A DNA stretch of 64,000 nucleotides from Micromonospora ureilytica (GCF_015751765.1 NZ_JADOTX010000001.1:2976001-3040000), one strand, 5' to 3'; positions 9,571 through 22,226 are shown, counted from the stretch's first letter. Translations and numbers: made by a program. Notes: generated from the sequence alone by a model not told the origin.

Positions 9571-10198
9571 CCGGCGTGCCGTCACCCCGGCCGAGCATCT
9601 GCAGGAAGTCGGTGGTGAGGGCGAACGGGTCGGCCGGCCCGGTGGCCGGCGGCCGGTGCTCGATCTGGTCGGCCAACTCCCCGGCGGCGCGCCGGATCCG
9701 GTTGCGCAACGCGCCATCGGCGGTGCCGTCGGACCAGTCCTCCGGGGCAGCGAACACCGCGGTCGGGACCACCACCGACCGGAGGTAGGCGAACATCGGG
9801 CGGACGGCGTGCTCCAGAGCGAGGGAGTGCCGGGCGGTGCCGCCGGTGGCGCCGATCAGCACCGGCCGGTCGACAAGCGACTCGGCATCCAGCACGTCGA
9901 AGAAGGACTTGAACAGCCCGTTGTACGAGGCGCTGAAGATCGGGGTGACGGCGATGACCCCGTCCGCCCCGGTCACCGTGTCGACGACCTCGCGTAGCGC
10001 TGCCGGCGCGAACCCGGTGAGCAGGTTGTTCACCACGTCGTGGGCGTACTCCCGCAGGTCGACGACGTGCAGCTCCACCTCGGAGCCGCGCCGGACCAAC
10101 TCGTCGCGGGTAGCCGCGGCGAGCTGGTCGGCGAGCAGCCGGGTCGACGAGGGCTGACTCAGCCCCGCCGAGACGACGGCCAGGGTGCGGTGGGTCAT
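9563..10198 (-). CDS. LLM-partnered FMN reductase (CE1759 family)
   Basis: 211-residue flavodoxin-like NAD(P)H-dependent FMN reductase. The phosphate-binding loop is AGLSQPSSTRLL (about 11-22) and the flavin-contact segment is TPIFSASYNGLFKSFFDVL (about 84-102). Its start overlaps the stop of the upstream luciferase-like monooxygenase by 4 bp (ATGA). That fixed pairing matches the CE1758/CE1759 protein pair, in which the reductase supplies reduced FMN to the monooxygenase. Physiological substrate unknown. Confidence 0.88.
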   Translation of the reverse strand: MTHRTLAVVSAGLSQPSSTRLLADQLAAATRDELVRRGSEVELHVVDLREYAHDVVNNLLTGFAPAALREVVDTVTGADGVIAVTPIFSASYNGLFKSFFDVLDAESLVDRPVLIGATGGTARHSLALEHAVRPMFAYLRSVVVPTAVFAAPEDWSDGTADGALRNRIRRAAGELADQIEHRPPATGPADPFALTTDFLQMLGRGDGTPVS

Positions 10199-11337
10199 CG
10201 GGTCGCCCCCTCCGGCGCCTTGCCGGTCACGTCGTCGACGGCGTGCACGGTGCTGTCCTTGGCGCCGCCCGCCGCGGCGACCAGCGAGGCGTGCGTCGGC
10301 GCCGCCGGCACGTGCGCCGGACGCAGCGCGTCGAACTCCTTGCGCAGCACCGGTACGACCTCCTCGCCGAGCAGGTCGAGCTGCTCCAGCACGGTCTTCA
10401 GCGGCAACCCCGCGTGGTCCATCAGGAACAGCTGCCGCTGGTAGTCACCGACGTACTCCCGGAAGCCCAGCGTGCGGTCGATGACCTGCTGCGGGCTGCC
10501 CACGGTCAGCGGGGTCTCCCGGGTGAAGTCCTCCAACGACGGCCCGTGCCCGTAGACCGGGGCGTTGTCGAAGTACGGCCGGAACTCCCGGACCGCGTCC
10601 TGCGAGTTGCGGCGCATGAACACCTGCCCGCCGAGGCCGACGATCGCCTGGTCGGCGGAGCCGTGGCCGTAGTGCGCGTACCGCTGGCGGTAGAGCGCGA
10701 CCATCCGCTGGGTGTGCTCCTTGGGCCAGAAGATGTGGTTGGCGAAGAAGCCGTCGCCGTAGTACGCGGCCTGCTCGGCGATCTCCGGGCTGCGGATCGA
10801 GCCGTGCCAGACGAACGGGGGCACGCCGTCGAGCGGGCGCGGCGTCGAGGTGAACGACTGCAGGGGCGTGCGGTACTTGCCCTTCCAGTCGACCACGTCC
10901 TCGCGCCACAGCCGGTGCAGCAGGTCGTAGTTCTCGATGGCCAGGGGGATGCCGGCGCGGATGTCCTTGCCGAACCACGGGTAGACCGGGCCAGTGTTGC
11001 CGCGGCCCATCATGAGGTCCACCCGGCCGTCGGACAGGTGCTGGAGCATCGCGTAGTCCTCGGCGATCTTCACCGGGTCGTTGGTGGTGATCAGCGTGGT
11101 GGCGGTGGACAGCAGCAGCCGCTCGGTGCGCGCCGCGATGTGACCGAGCATGGTGGTGGGTGACGACGGCACGAACGGCGGGTTGTGGTGCTCGCCGGTG
11201 GCGAAGACGTCCAGGCCGACCTCCTCGGCCTTCACCGCGATGGCGACCATCGCCTTGATCCGCTCATGCTCGGTCGGCTCCCGACCGGTGGTCGGATCGA
11301 CCGTGACATCCCCGACGGTGAAGATTCCGAACTGCAT
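10195..11337 (-). CDS. luciferase-like FMN-dependent monooxygenase (CE1758 family)
   Basis: 380-residue TIM-barrel flavin monooxygenase of the bacterial luciferase family. Typical features are the N-terminal QFGIFTVGD, ATGEHHNPPFVPSSPTTML (the EHH active-site region) and LSDGRVDLMMGRGN, followed later by SPEIAEQAAYYGDGFFAN. The ATG was chosen because GAGGAG sits 6-7 nt upstream. It is the first gene of a two-gene operon with its FMN reductase. Function is probably oxidation or desulfurisation of a small substrate, not light emission. Confidence 0.9.
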   Translation of the reverse strand: MQFGIFTVGDVTVDPTTGREPTEHERIKAMVAIAVKAEEVGLDVFATGEHHNPPFVPSSPTTMLGHIAARTERLLLSTATTLITTNDPVKIAEDYAMLQHLSDGRVDLMMGRGNTGPVYPWFGKDIRAGIPLAIENYDLLHRLWREDVVDWKGKYRTPLQSFTSTPRPLDGVPPFVWHGSIRSPEIAEQAAYYGDGFFANHIFWPKEHTQRMVALYRQRYAHYGHGSADQAIVGLGGQVFMRRNSQDAVREFRPYFDNAPVYGHGPSLEDFTRETPLTVGSPQQVIDRTLGFREYVGDYQRQLFLMDHAGLPLKTVLEQLDLLGEEVVPVLRKEFDALRPAHVPAAPTHASLVAAAGGAKDSTVHAVDDVTGKAPEGATR

Positions 11338-11487
11338 GACCAGCTCCTCGCGTGTCAACCGGGTGCCGTCGTGGTACCCGGACGCAGCTCTCAACTTATT
11401 TGACGACGCAACTATTCCGTCGGCGGGACGCCTCGCAGTGGCGCCGATCACCCTCGACAACCGGACATCGGGCCGGGAACTCCCCGC

Positions 11488-11763
11488 TCAGCCGCCCGCC
11501 ACCGAGGGCAACACCTGCACCTCCGCGCCGTCCTTCACGGGAGTGGCCAGACCGCCGGAGTGCCGGCAGTCTTCTCCGTCGACGAAGACGTTGACGTAGC
11601 GGCGCAGCTCACCGCGCTCGTCGCGAATGCGCCGGGCCAGCCGGGGATGCGCGACGGCCATCTCGTCGAGGACCGCCCGCAGCGTCCCCGCGGCGGTGAC
11701 GTTCAGGCGACTCGCGCCCCCGGCCTCGCCGCGCAGCGGGCCGGGCAGCAACACGGTGACCAC
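11488..11763 (-). CDS. MoaD/ThiS-like ubiquitin-fold carrier
   Basis: 91-residue beta-grasp protein ending in Gly-Gly, the tail that E1-like enzymes adenylate and thiocarboxylate. Motifs include VTVLLPGPLRGEAGG at the start, LRAVLDEMAVAHPRL in the helix, and VNVFVDGEDCRHSGG before DGAEVQVLPSVAGG at the end, matching the MoaD/ThiS layout. Only 2 bp separate it from the upstream BNR-repeat gene, so the two are co-translated. No moaE, thiG or E1 gene lies in the window, so whether it serves molybdopterin, thiamine, cysteine or another sulfur pathway is open. Confidence 0.85.
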   Translation of the reverse strand: MVTVLLPGPLRGEAGGASRLNVTAAGTLRAVLDEMAVAHPRLARRIRDERGELRRYVNVFVDGEDCRHSGGLATPVKDGAEVQVLPSVAGG

Positions 11764-11765
11764 GC

Positions 11766-12851
11766 TCAGACCTCCGCGGCGCGAACGCAGAGCACGTCGG
11801 GCAGGTGCGCCGCGACCGACGACCAGGAGTCACCCTCGTCGCGGCTGGCGAAGACCGAGCCGGAGCGGGTGCCGAAGTAGACCCCACCGGGGCTGGCGTC
11901 GTCGGCGCACATCGCGTCACGCAGCACCGCCGGATAGAACGGGCCCTCGGGCAGCCCGACCGACAGCGGCTCCCACTTGCCGCCGGCGTCGGCGGAACGG
12001 AACACCCGGCAGCGGTGGTCGGTCGGGAACCGCTCGCCGTCGGCCACCAACGGGAAGGCCCACACCGTGCCGCCGCGGCCCGGGTGGGCCACCATCGGGA
12101 AGCCGAAGTCGCTGGGCAGCCCATCGGCGATCGAGGACCAGGTGCGGCCGTCGTCGTCGGAGCGGTAGACGCCGTGGTGGTTCTGCGCGTACAGCCGCTC
12201 GGGGTTGCCGGCGTCCCGGGCGACCTTGTGCACGCACTGGCCGAACTCCGGCCACTCGTCGGGCATGAAGTAGGCGCGGATGCCGGTGTTGCCCGGCGCC
12301 CAACTCGCCCCGGCGTCCTCCGAGCGGTAGACCCCACCTGTGGACATGGCGACCAGCAGCCGAGCCGGGTCACGCGGGTGGGGCAGCACGGTGTGCACTG
12401 CCTGACCGCCGAAGCCGGCCTCCCACTGAGGGCGGTGCGGGTGGTCCCAGAGGGAACGGACCAGCTCGAAGCTGCGGCCACCGTCGGTGGACTTGAACAA
12501 CGCCGAGGGCTCGGTGCCGGCCCAGACCACGTCCGGCTCGTCGGGGCCGGCCGGCATCAGCTGCCAGACCCGCCCGAGGGAGACGCCGGTGTCGGCCGGG
12601 AACGCGACAGGCGCCTCGTCGGGCTCGTCCCAGGAGGCGCCGAGGTCGTCGCTGGTGGCGACACTGGGACCGAAGTGTGAGCTGGTCATGCCGGCAAGCA
12701 GCCGCGGGGTGGAACGACGGGTGTCGACCGCGACCGCGTAGACACCGGTCATCGGAAAGTGCGGACCGGTGATCTCCCAACTGCGCCGGTCATCGGTGCT
12801 GGTGGCGAGAAACAATCCCTTGGCCGTGCCGATCGCGAGCAGCGTTGCCAT
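11766..12851 (-). CDS. BNR/Asp-box repeat beta-propeller protein
   Basis: 361 residues with at least seven Asp-box motifs (S-x-D-x-G-x-S/T-W): STDDRRSW, TSDDLGASW, STDGGRSF, SEDAGASW, SDDDGRTW, SADAGGKW, SRDEGDSW. This predicts a six- or seven-bladed propeller of the sialidase/VPS10-like superfamily. The sialidase catalytic Arg triad and FRIP motif are not evident and there is no signal peptide, so a cytoplasmic non-sialidase role is more likely. Its tight coupling to the MoaD-like gene suggests a shared function that I cannot name. Confidence 0.8.
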   Translation of the reverse strand: MATLLAIGTAKGLFLATSTDDRRSWEITGPHFPMTGVYAVAVDTRRSTPRLLAGMTSSHFGPSVATSDDLGASWDEPDEAPVAFPADTGVSLGRVWQLMPAGPDEPDVVWAGTEPSALFKSTDGGRSFELVRSLWDHPHRPQWEAGFGGQAVHTVLPHPRDPARLLVAMSTGGVYRSEDAGASWAPGNTGIRAYFMPDEWPEFGQCVHKVARDAGNPERLYAQNHHGVYRSDDDGRTWSSIADGLPSDFGFPMVAHPGRGGTVWAFPLVADGERFPTDHRCRVFRSADAGGKWEPLSVGLPEGPFYPAVLRDAMCADDASPGGVYFGTRSGSVFASRDEGDSWSSVAAHLPDVLCVRAAEV

Positions 12852-12939
12852 GACGTCCTCCGAACCGTCGGTGAGCAGGTTCGGTGATTATGGCCACACC
12901 CCCCGACAACCTCCGCCGCCCACACGCCGGAGGGGCTGC

Positions 12940-13599
12940 TCAGCGCCGGATGCGGGGCACGTGTCGGCGGTACGCGCTGACCGTGGGGTCGCCGTCGAGC
13001 CAGAACCGCCAGGGCAGGTCGTGCGCGCCGGTCACGCCGACCCGGGGACCGGCCACCACCGTCTCCGGCCGCACCGGTCGGGCCGGGGGCCGCAGGCGGA
13101 CCGGGCCGTCGCCGAGCAGGTGCGCGCCGTACGCCTCGCGGTCGATGCCGAGCGCGGAGCAGAGCCGGGCGGGCCCGCGGGCGAGGTCCACGTCCCGCCG
13201 GATGGCCGGCCGGCGCTCCCGTGCCGTGGTCAGCCCGTCGACCACCTCACCGGCGCGCAGCAGCACGGCGGACGCCTCCCCCTCGACCCCGGTGACCACG
13301 TTGACGCACCAGTGCATCCCGTAGGTGAAGTAGACGTAGGCGTACCCGGCCGGGCCGAACATCACGGTGTTGCGTGGAGTGCGGCCCCGATGGGCGTGCG
13401 AGGCGGGATCGCCGCCACTTCCCGCGTACGCCTCGACCTCGGTGATCCGGACGGTGACCCCGCCGGCGTGCAGCTCGCAGCCCAGCAGGCCACGCGCCGC
13501 CGGCAGCAGTGGACCGGCGAGCAGGTCCGCCAGCGCCGCCAGGTCGGCGGCGGTGCTGCGGTCGCCGGACGACAGGGCCATGTCCCCGACGGTACCCAT
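12940..13599 (-). CDS. DNA-3-methyladenine glycosylase (AAG/MPG type)
   Basis: 219-residue alkyladenine DNA glycosylase that excises alkylated purines in base-excision repair. Characteristic motifs: LLGCELHAGGVTVRITEVEAY (shortened here, catalytic Glu in TEVEAY), the intercalating-loop region GYAYVYFTYGMHWCVNVV, VLLRAGEV and LARGPARLCSALGI. Two in-frame ATGs (ends at 13599 and 13581) are possible and neither has a strong ribosome site; an upstream ATG would add an unconserved tail. Monocistronic. Confidence 0.9.
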   Translation of the reverse strand: MGTVGDMALSSGDRSTAADLAALADLLAGPLLPAARGLLGCELHAGGVTVRITEVEAYAGSGGDPASHAHRGRTPRNTVMFGPAGYAYVYFTYGMHWCVNVVTGVEGEASAVLLRAGEVVDGLTTARERRPAIRRDVDLARGPARLCSALGIDREAYGAHLLGDGPVRLRPPARPVRPETVVAGPRVGVTGAHDLPWRFWLDGDPTVSAYRRHVPRIRR

Positions 13600-13704
13600 C
13601 CCGCCGCACCGGCACCCGGCCGGGCGCACCGACCTCTCAGCGCTCGTGCCGGTCACCGTGACCTGTTCCAAGGCCCTCGAGTGCCGCCAGCCTTCAACAC
13701 TTCG

Positions 13705-13733
13705 TTGACAATTAGGCGTTCATAGGGTGTGCT
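13705..13733 (+). promoter_or_regulatory. promoter for a leaderless mRNA
   Basis: Consensus TTGACA (13705-13710), a 17-nt spacer and TGTGCT (13728-13733) stand 6 nt before the ATG of the next gene, which lacks a ribosome-binding site. The inverted repeat TCAAC-ACTTC-GTTGA (13694-13708) overlaps the -35 and could be an operator. Confidence 0.5.
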
Positions 13734-13739
13734 CGGGGT

Positions 13740-14180
13740 ATGACGACCGAGGACATCTTCACCGCACCGGACCCGGGCCGGGCCCGTGCCCATCGGACGT
13801 ACGAGGCGTTGCAGCGGATCAGCGAGCGGCACGCCGGCACCGACACCCAGCGGGGCCGCTGGGCCCACCCGTACGTGCTGGACCCGTGGGAGGCGGTCGC
13901 CCTGGTCACCGCGCTCGCCGCCGGCGGGGCCGAGCGCGAGCCCGCCGAGGAGCCGATCGACGCGGCCGACCTCACCGCCGCGTTGACCCTGCTGCCCCAC
14001 GTCCGCGCCGAGCTGGACGCCCTGGAGGCCGGCCTGTTGACGTTGGCCCGCGACCGGGGGCTGACCTGGCAGGCGATCGCGTACGGGTTGGGGCTGGGCA
14101 GCGCACAGGCGGCCCGGCAGCGCTACGAGCGGGTCGCCGCCCGCTCGGCCGAGCAGACCACCGGATCCGGCGCGTCCTGA
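13740..14180 (+). CDS. small HTH DNA-binding protein
   Basis: 146 residues. The C-terminal part contains a plausible helix-turn-helix (LTWQAIAYGLGLGSAQAARQ, about 105-124) preceded by a long amphipathic helix (LPHVRAELDALEAGLLTLARD). The N-terminal half (WAHPYVLDPWEAVALVTALA) is not a domain I recognise, although proteins of this shape are common and uncharacterised in actinobacteria. The ATG was chosen from the promoter geometry described for the upstream site. Partner genes are not apparent. Confidence 0.65.
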   Translation: MTTEDIFTAPDPGRARAHRTYEALQRISERHAGTDTQRGRWAHPYVLDPWEAVALVTALAAGGAEREPAEEPIDAADLTAALTLLPHVRAELDALEAGLLTLARDRGLTWQAIAYGLGLGSAQAARQRYERVAARSAEQTTGSGAS

Positions 14181-14257
14181 GCCGACACCCGGATCGGCAC
14201 GCCGCCAGTGCGACGGCGGTCGGGCGGGCACACTGTGCGCACGACGAGGAGGCACCC

Positions 14258-14611
14258 ATGGAGCGCGCGGAAATGCTGGCGTACTGCCTGGCCAAGCCGG
14301 GAGCGTGGCTGGACCAGCCGTGGGAGGGCGACGAGGTGGTGAAGGTCGGAGGCCGGATCTTCGCGTTCCTCGGCAGCGACAGCGGCAAGCCGACGGTCGG
14401 CATCAAGTGCGGGCCGACCCGGGAGGTGGCCGACGAGTGGCTGCACCGACACCCCGACGACGCCAGCGTGATGGCCTACATCGGCAGGTCCGGGTGGAAC
14501 ACGCTGCGCCTGGACGGCGGGATCGACGACGAGGAGCTGACCGAGGCGGTCGACTCGTCGTACGACATGGTGGTGGCCAAGCTCCCCAAGCGGGAGCGCC
14601 CGACGGCCTGA
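14258..14611 (+). CDS. MmcQ/YjbR family protein
   Basis: 117-residue CyaY-like-fold protein of the MmcQ/YjbR family (MLAYCLAKPGAWLDQPW, VVKVGGRIFAFLG, PTVGIKCGP, WNTLRLDGGIDDEEL). The family is annotated as DNA-binding on thin evidence; biochemical role unknown. CGAGGAGG about 6 nt before the ATG is a strong ribosome site. It follows the HTH gene with a 77-bp gap on the same strand and is convergent with argH. Confidence 0.85.
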   Translation: MERAEMLAYCLAKPGAWLDQPWEGDEVVKVGGRIFAFLGSDSGKPTVGIKCGPTREVADEWLHRHPDDASVMAYIGRSGWNTLRLDGGIDDEELTEAVDSSYDMVVAKLPKRERPTA

Positions 14612-14654
14612 ACCGCCGCGGCGCCGGCGGCCAGCGCCGACGCCACGGCACAGC

Positions 14655-16130
14655 TCAGCGCGGGACGACCCGTTCGGTGGCCCACTCCCGCCAGCCGGCC
14701 AGCCGGTCCGCCGCGGCGGCGAGCTGGTCGGCGACCGGACCGGGGCCGGTGGAGCCGGGGGTGGTCCGGGCCGCGAGAGCCGAACGGACCGAGAGCACGT
14801 CGCGCACCGACGGGTCGAGGTGCCCGCTGATCGTGGCCAGGTCCTCGTCGGAGACGTCGTTCAGCTCGCACTCCCGCGCCGCGCAGAGCGCCACCAGCTG
14901 ACCGGTGATCTCGTGCGCGTCGCGGAACGGCACGTTGCGTCGGACCAGCCAGTCGGCGACCTCGGTGGCGAGGGAGAAGCCGACCGGGGCGGCGGCGGCG
15001 AGGCGGTCCACCCGGACCGTCATCGTGGAGATCATTCCCGCCAGGGCCGGAAGCAGCAGCTCCAGGGTGTCGACCGCGTCGAAGGCCGGCTCCTTGTCCT
15101 CCTGCATGTCCCGGTCGTAGGTCATCGGCAGGCCCTTGAGCATGGTGAGCACTGTCATCAGGCCGCCGACCAGACGCCCCGACTTGCCCCGGGCCAGCTC
15201 GGCGATGTCCGCGTTCTTCTTCTGCGGCATGATCGACGACCCGGTGGCGAACGAGTCGTCCAGCTCCACCCAGCCGAACTCGTGCGAGGTCCAGAGCACC
15301 ACCTCCTCACCGAGCCGGGACAGGTGCACCCCGATCAGGGCGGTGGTGAAGAGGAACTCGGCCACGAAGTCCCGGTCGGCGACGGCGTCCATCGAGTTGG
15401 CGAACGACGTACGGAAGCCCAGCTCCTTGGCCACCGCCACCGGGTCCAGCGGAAGCCCGGAACCGGCCAGGGCGCCCGCGCCGAGCGGGCTGATCGCCGC
15501 CCGGTGGTCCCAGTCGCGCAGCCGCTCCAGATCGCGCAGCAGCGGCTGCACGTGGGCGAGCAGCCAGTGCCCGAAGGTGACCGGCTGGGCGTGCTGGAGG
15601 TGGGTCATGCCCGGCGCGGCGGTGTCGATGTGCCGCTCGGCCTGCTCGACCAGCGCCTCCGCCAGCTCCACCAGGCGACTGGCCACGCCCCGGGCGTGAT
15701 CGCGCAGGTAGAGCCGCAGGTCGGTGGCGACCTGGTCGTTGCGCGACCGACCGGCGCGCAGCTTGCCACCAAGGCTGCCGAGGCGCTCCAACAGACCGCG
15801 CTCCAGCGCGGTGTGCACGTCCTCGTCGTCGATGGTGGGACGGAACGATCCGGAGGCGCAGGCGGCCTCCAGATCGTCCAGCGCCGCCAGCATCCGACCC
15901 AGCTCCTCAGGGTCGAGCAGGCCGGCGCCGGCCAGGACCCGGGCGTGCGCCCGGGAACCGGCGATGTCGTACGGGGCCAGGCGCCAGTCGAACTGCACGC
16001 TCACCGACAGTCGGGCGAGCGCCTCGGCGGGGCCACCCGCGAACCGGCCACCCCAGAGGCTCGTCCGGTTGGTGGCGGCGCTGTTCTCGGTCAGGCTCTT
16101 GTCGTCCACCCCGCCCATTGTGGTCCCCAT
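14655..16130 (-). CDS. argH: argininosuccinate lyase
   Basis: Last step of arginine synthesis: argininosuccinate to arginine plus fumarate. 491 residues of the fumarase/aspartase superfamily with LWGGRFAGGPAEALARLS at the N-terminus, the superfamily motif TGSSIMPQKKNADIAELARG near residue 300, and HLQHAQPVTFGHWL. It is the last gene of the arg operon, starting 2 bp after argG. Start is ATG; a second ATG four codons later is equally possible. Confidence 0.97.
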   Translation of the reverse strand: MGTTMGGVDDKSLTENSAATNRTSLWGGRFAGGPAEALARLSVSVQFDWRLAPYDIAGSRAHARVLAGAGLLDPEELGRMLAALDDLEAACASGSFRPTIDDEDVHTALERGLLERLGSLGGKLRAGRSRNDQVATDLRLYLRDHARGVASRLVELAEALVEQAERHIDTAAPGMTHLQHAQPVTFGHWLLAHVQPLLRDLERLRDWDHRAAISPLGAGALAGSGLPLDPVAVAKELGFRTSFANSMDAVADRDFVAEFLFTTALIGVHLSRLGEEVVLWTSHEFGWVELDDSFATGSSIMPQKKNADIAELARGKSGRLVGGLMTVLTMLKGLPMTYDRDMQEDKEPAFDAVDTLELLLPALAGMISTMTVRVDRLAAAAPVGFSLATEVADWLVRRNVPFRDAHEITGQLVALCAARECELNDVSDEDLATISGHLDPSVRDVLSVRSALAARTTPGSTGPGPVADQLAAAADRLAGWREWATERVVPR

Positions 16131-16132
16131 GG

Positions 16133-17334
16133 TCAGTGGCCTCCCAGCCGGGCGTCCCGAGCGGCGGCCATCCGACTCGGCAGCCCCCACAGCTGCACGA
16201 AGCCCTTCGCCAGCGACTGGTCGAAGGTGTCGCCGGTGTCGTAGGTGGCCATCCCGAAGTCGTAGAGGCTCGCCTCGGAGCGCCGGCCGGTCACCGTGGC
16301 CCGGCCGCCGTGCAGGATCATCCGCACCTCGCCGCTCACGTGCCGCTGCGCGTCGTCGATGAACGCGTCCAGCGAGCCCTTCAGCGGCGAGAACCACAGC
16401 CCGTCGTAGACGAGCTCGCCCCAGCGCTGGTCGACGCCCTTCTTGAACCGGGCCAGGTCCCGCTCGACGGTCACCGCCTCCAACTCCTGATGGGCGGTGA
16501 TCAACGCGATAGCGCCGGGCGCCTCGTACACCTCGCGGCTCTTGATGCCGACCAGGCGGTCCTCGACCATGTCGAGCCGGCCCACGCCCTGGGCGCCGGC
16601 GCGTCGGTTGAGCTCCAGGATCGCCTGGTACGGGGTGACCGTCTCACCGTCGATCGCCACCGGCACGCCGCCGTCGAAGGTGATCACGACCTCGTCGGGG
16701 TCGCGCTCCTGGGTCGGGTCGGAGGTGTACGAGTAGAGGTCCTCGACGGGGGCGTTCCAGATGTCCTCCAGGAAGCCGGTCTCCACCGCGCGACCCCACA
16801 GGTTCTGGTCGATGGAGTACGGCGACTTGGCCGACACGTCGATCGGCAGCCCCTTCTCCTCGGCGAAGGCGATCGCCTTGTCCCGGGTCCAGGCGAAGTC
16901 CCGGGCCGGCGCGATGATCCTCAGGTCGGGGGCGAGCGCGTTCAGGCCCACCTCGAACCGGACCTGGTCGTTGCCCTTGCCGGTGCAGCCGTGCGACACG
17001 ATCGTGCCGCCGTGCTTGCGCGCAGCGGCCACCAGGTGCTTGACGATCAGCGGCCGGGACAGCGCCGACACCAGGGGGTAGCGGTCCATGTAGAGGGCGT
17101 TGGCCCGGATGGCCGGCAGGCAGTAGTCGGCGGCGAACTCGTCGCGCGCGTCCACCACCTCGGACTCGGCGGCGCCGCAGTCCAGGGCACGCTGACGGAT
17201 GGCGTCGAGGTCCTCGCCGCCCTGCCCGACGTCGACCGCGACCGCGATCACCTCGGCGCCGGTCTGCTCGGACAGGTACGGAATGGCGACGGAGGTGTCC
17301 AACCCTCCGGAGTACGCGAGCACGACCCGCTCGG

Positions 17335-17338
<4 letters not shown>
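16133..17338 (-). CDS. argG: argininosuccinate synthase
   Basis: Joins citrulline and aspartate using ATP. 401 residues, normal length; N-terminal PP-loop [17 protein letters not shown], then [15 protein letters not shown] and [15 protein letters not shown], all hallmarks of ArgG. Its ATG overlaps the argR stop (ATGA), so translation is coupled. Confidence 0.98.
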
Positions 17339-20085
<2,747 letters not shown>

Positions 20086-20089
<4 letters not shown>

Positions 20090-20991
20090 GTCGCGTCCGT
20101 CCCGTCTCCCGGCACCACCATCGTTCCGAACCCTTCCGAGGTGAACACCTCGAGCAACGTGGAGTGCGCCACCCGACCGTCGACGACGTGCGCGGCGGGC
20201 ACTCCCCCACGCACCGCCCGCAGGCAGGCCTCCATCTTCGGCACCATCCCCGACTCGAGGCGGGGCAGCAGCTTGGCCAGGTCGTCCGCGGCGATCTCGG
20301 ACACCAGGCTTGTGGTGTCCGGCCAGTCGGCGTACAGACCGGCCACGTCGGTGAGCACCACGAGCTTTCGAGCCCGCAAGGCGATGGCCAACGCCGCGGC
20401 GGCGGTGTCCGCGTTGAGGTTGTGCAACACGCCCTCCACGTCCGGCGCCACCGTGGAGATCACCGGAATCCGACCGGCCTCGATCAGGTCGGTCACCGCG
20501 GACACGTCGACCGACTCGACGTCCCCGACCTGACCGACGTCGACCGGCACCCCGTCCACGTACGCCGGACGGCGCACCGCGGTGAACAGCCGGGCGTCCT
20601 CCCCGGAGAGGCCGACGGCGTACGGACCGTGCGAGTTGATCAAACCCACCAACTCCCGGCCCACCTGACCGACAAGCACCATCCGGACCACGTCCATCGC
20701 CTCGGCGGTGGTCACCCGCAGACCACCCCGGAACTCGCTGGCGATGCCGAGGCGACCCAGCATCGCGGAGATCTGCGGACCACCACCGTGCACCACCACG
20801 GGCTTCAGGCCCGCAAAGCGCAGGAAGACCATGTCGGCCGCGAACGCCCGCTGCAACTCCGGATCGGTCATCGCGTTGCCGCCGTACTTGACCACGATCG
20901 TCGAGCCGGAGAAACGCGCCAACCAGGGCAGCGCCTCGATCAGCGTCTCCGCCTTGACCTGGGCGCGAGCCAGGTCGCTGCTGAGTGTCAC
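20086..20991 (-). CDS. argB: acetylglutamate kinase
   Basis: Phosphorylates N-acetylglutamate; usually the arginine-feedback point of the pathway. 301 residues of the amino-acid kinase family with [28 protein letters not shown], and [21 protein letters not shown] start; the ribosome site GAAAGG is supplied by the 53-bp repeat just upstream. Overlaps argD by 4 bp. Confidence 0.97.
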
Positions 20992-20998
20992 CGCGCCG

Positions 20999-21051
20999 GC
21001 CTTTCGTTCGCGACTGCGGGACTCCGCTGCGCTGCGTTCCTCGCGCTCACG
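20999..21051 (-). repeat. 53-bp intercistronic repeat, copy 1 (argJ/argB junction)
   Basis: Reading the minus strand it runs from the argJ stop codon (CGTGAGCGCGAGGAACGC...) to ...GCGAACGAAAGGC just before the argB start. It matches the copy at 22227-22279 in 50 of 53 positions. It contributes both the stop of the upstream gene and the GAAAGG ribosome-binding site of the downstream gene. Confidence 0.9.
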
Positions 21052-22219
21052 TCGAGTACGCCGAGTTCTCGTGGACGTACGCGTGGGACAGATCGTTGGT
21101 CCAGATCGTGGCGGCCGACGTGCCCGCGTGCAGGTCGATCCGGATGGTCACGTCCCGCCCGGTCAGGTCGACCTTCGAGCGGTCCTCGGCGGCGGCGCCA
21201 CCCCGGCACACCCACACCCCGTTGACCGCCACGTCCACCTCGTCCGGCTCGAACGCGGCGGCGGTCGTGCCGACGGCGGCGAGGATCCGACCCCAGTTGG
21301 GGTCGTTGCCGAACAGCGCCGTCTTGACCAGGTTGTTCCGGGCCACCGTACGGCCCACCTCGACCGCCTCGTCCTCGTCCGCCGCGCCGACCACGTCGAT
21401 GGCGACCTGCTTGGTGGCGCCCTCGGCGTCGGCCACCAACTGCTGGGCCAGGTCGTGACAGGCCGCGGTGACGGCGGCGGCCAGCTCGGCCGGCGTCGGC
21501 TCGATGCCGCTCGCGCCGCTGGACAGCAGCAGCACCGTGTCGTTGGTGGACATGCAACCGTCGGAGTCGACCCGGTCGAAAGTGATCCGGGTCGCCGCGC
21601 GCAACGCCTCGTCCAGCGTCGCCGGCCCGGCCACCGCGTCGGTGGTCAGCACGCACAGCATGGTGGCCATCCCCGGCGCGAGCATCCCGGAGCCCTTGGC
21701 CATGCCGCCGACCGTCCAGCCGCTCCCCCGGGCCACAGTGGTCTTCGGCCGGGTGTCCGTGGTCATGATCGCCTCGGCGGCGGCCGGGCCACCGTCACGG
21801 GACAGCCTGCGGATCGCCGAGCGGACGCCCGGCAGCAGCTTCGGCATCGGCAGCCGCTCACCGATCAGGCCGGTCGAGCAGACCGCGACCTCACCGGCAC
21901 CGAGGATCAACCGTGGGCTGACCGAGGTCAACGCGGCGGCGGTGTGCTCGGCGGTGGCGTGCGTGTCCTGGAAGCCGGCCGGGCCGGTGCAGGCGTTGGC
22001 GCCACCGGAGTTGAGCACCACGGCGCGGACCACTCCGCCCTGCACGACCTGCTGGCTCCAGAGCACCGGCGCGGCCTTGACCCGGTTGGTGGTGAAGACA
22101 CCGGCTACGCCGGCGTCCGGACCGTCGTTGACCACCAGGGCGACATCCGCGCCGCCGCTGGCCTTGAGGCCGGCGGCCACACCGGCCGCCCGGAACCCCC
22201 GAGGGGTGGTGACACTCAC
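21047..22219 (-). CDS. argJ: bifunctional ornithine acetyltransferase / N-acetylglutamate synthase
   Basis: Recycles the acetyl group from N-acetylornithine to glutamate, and often makes N-acetylglutamate from acetyl-CoA. 390 residues; the autocleavage site is in [17 protein letters not shown], where the Thr of ATML becomes the nucleophile of the beta chain. N-terminal [17 protein letters not shown] is typical. GTG start; the ribosome site lies in the second 53-bp repeat. Confidence 0.97.
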   Translation of the reverse strand: MSVTTPRGFRAAGVAAGLKASGGADVALVVNDGPDAGVAGVFTTNRVKAAPVLWSQQVVQGGVVRAVVLNSGGANACTGPAGFQDTHATAEHTAAALTSVSPRLILGAGEVAVCSTGLIGERLPMPKLLPGVRSAIRRLSRDGGPAAAEAIMTTDTRPKTTVARGSGWTVGGMAKGSGMLAPGMATMLCVLTTDAVAGPATLDEALRAATRITFDRVDSDGCMSTNDTVLLLSSGASGIEPTPAELAAAVTAACHDLAQQLVADAEGATKQVAIDVVGAADEDEAVEVGRTVARNNLVKTALFGNDPNWGRILAAVGTTAAAFEPDEVDVAVNGVWVCRGGAAAEDRSKVDLTGRDVTIRIDLHAGTSAATIWTNDLSHAYVHENSAYST

Positions 22220-22226
22220 GGCGCCT

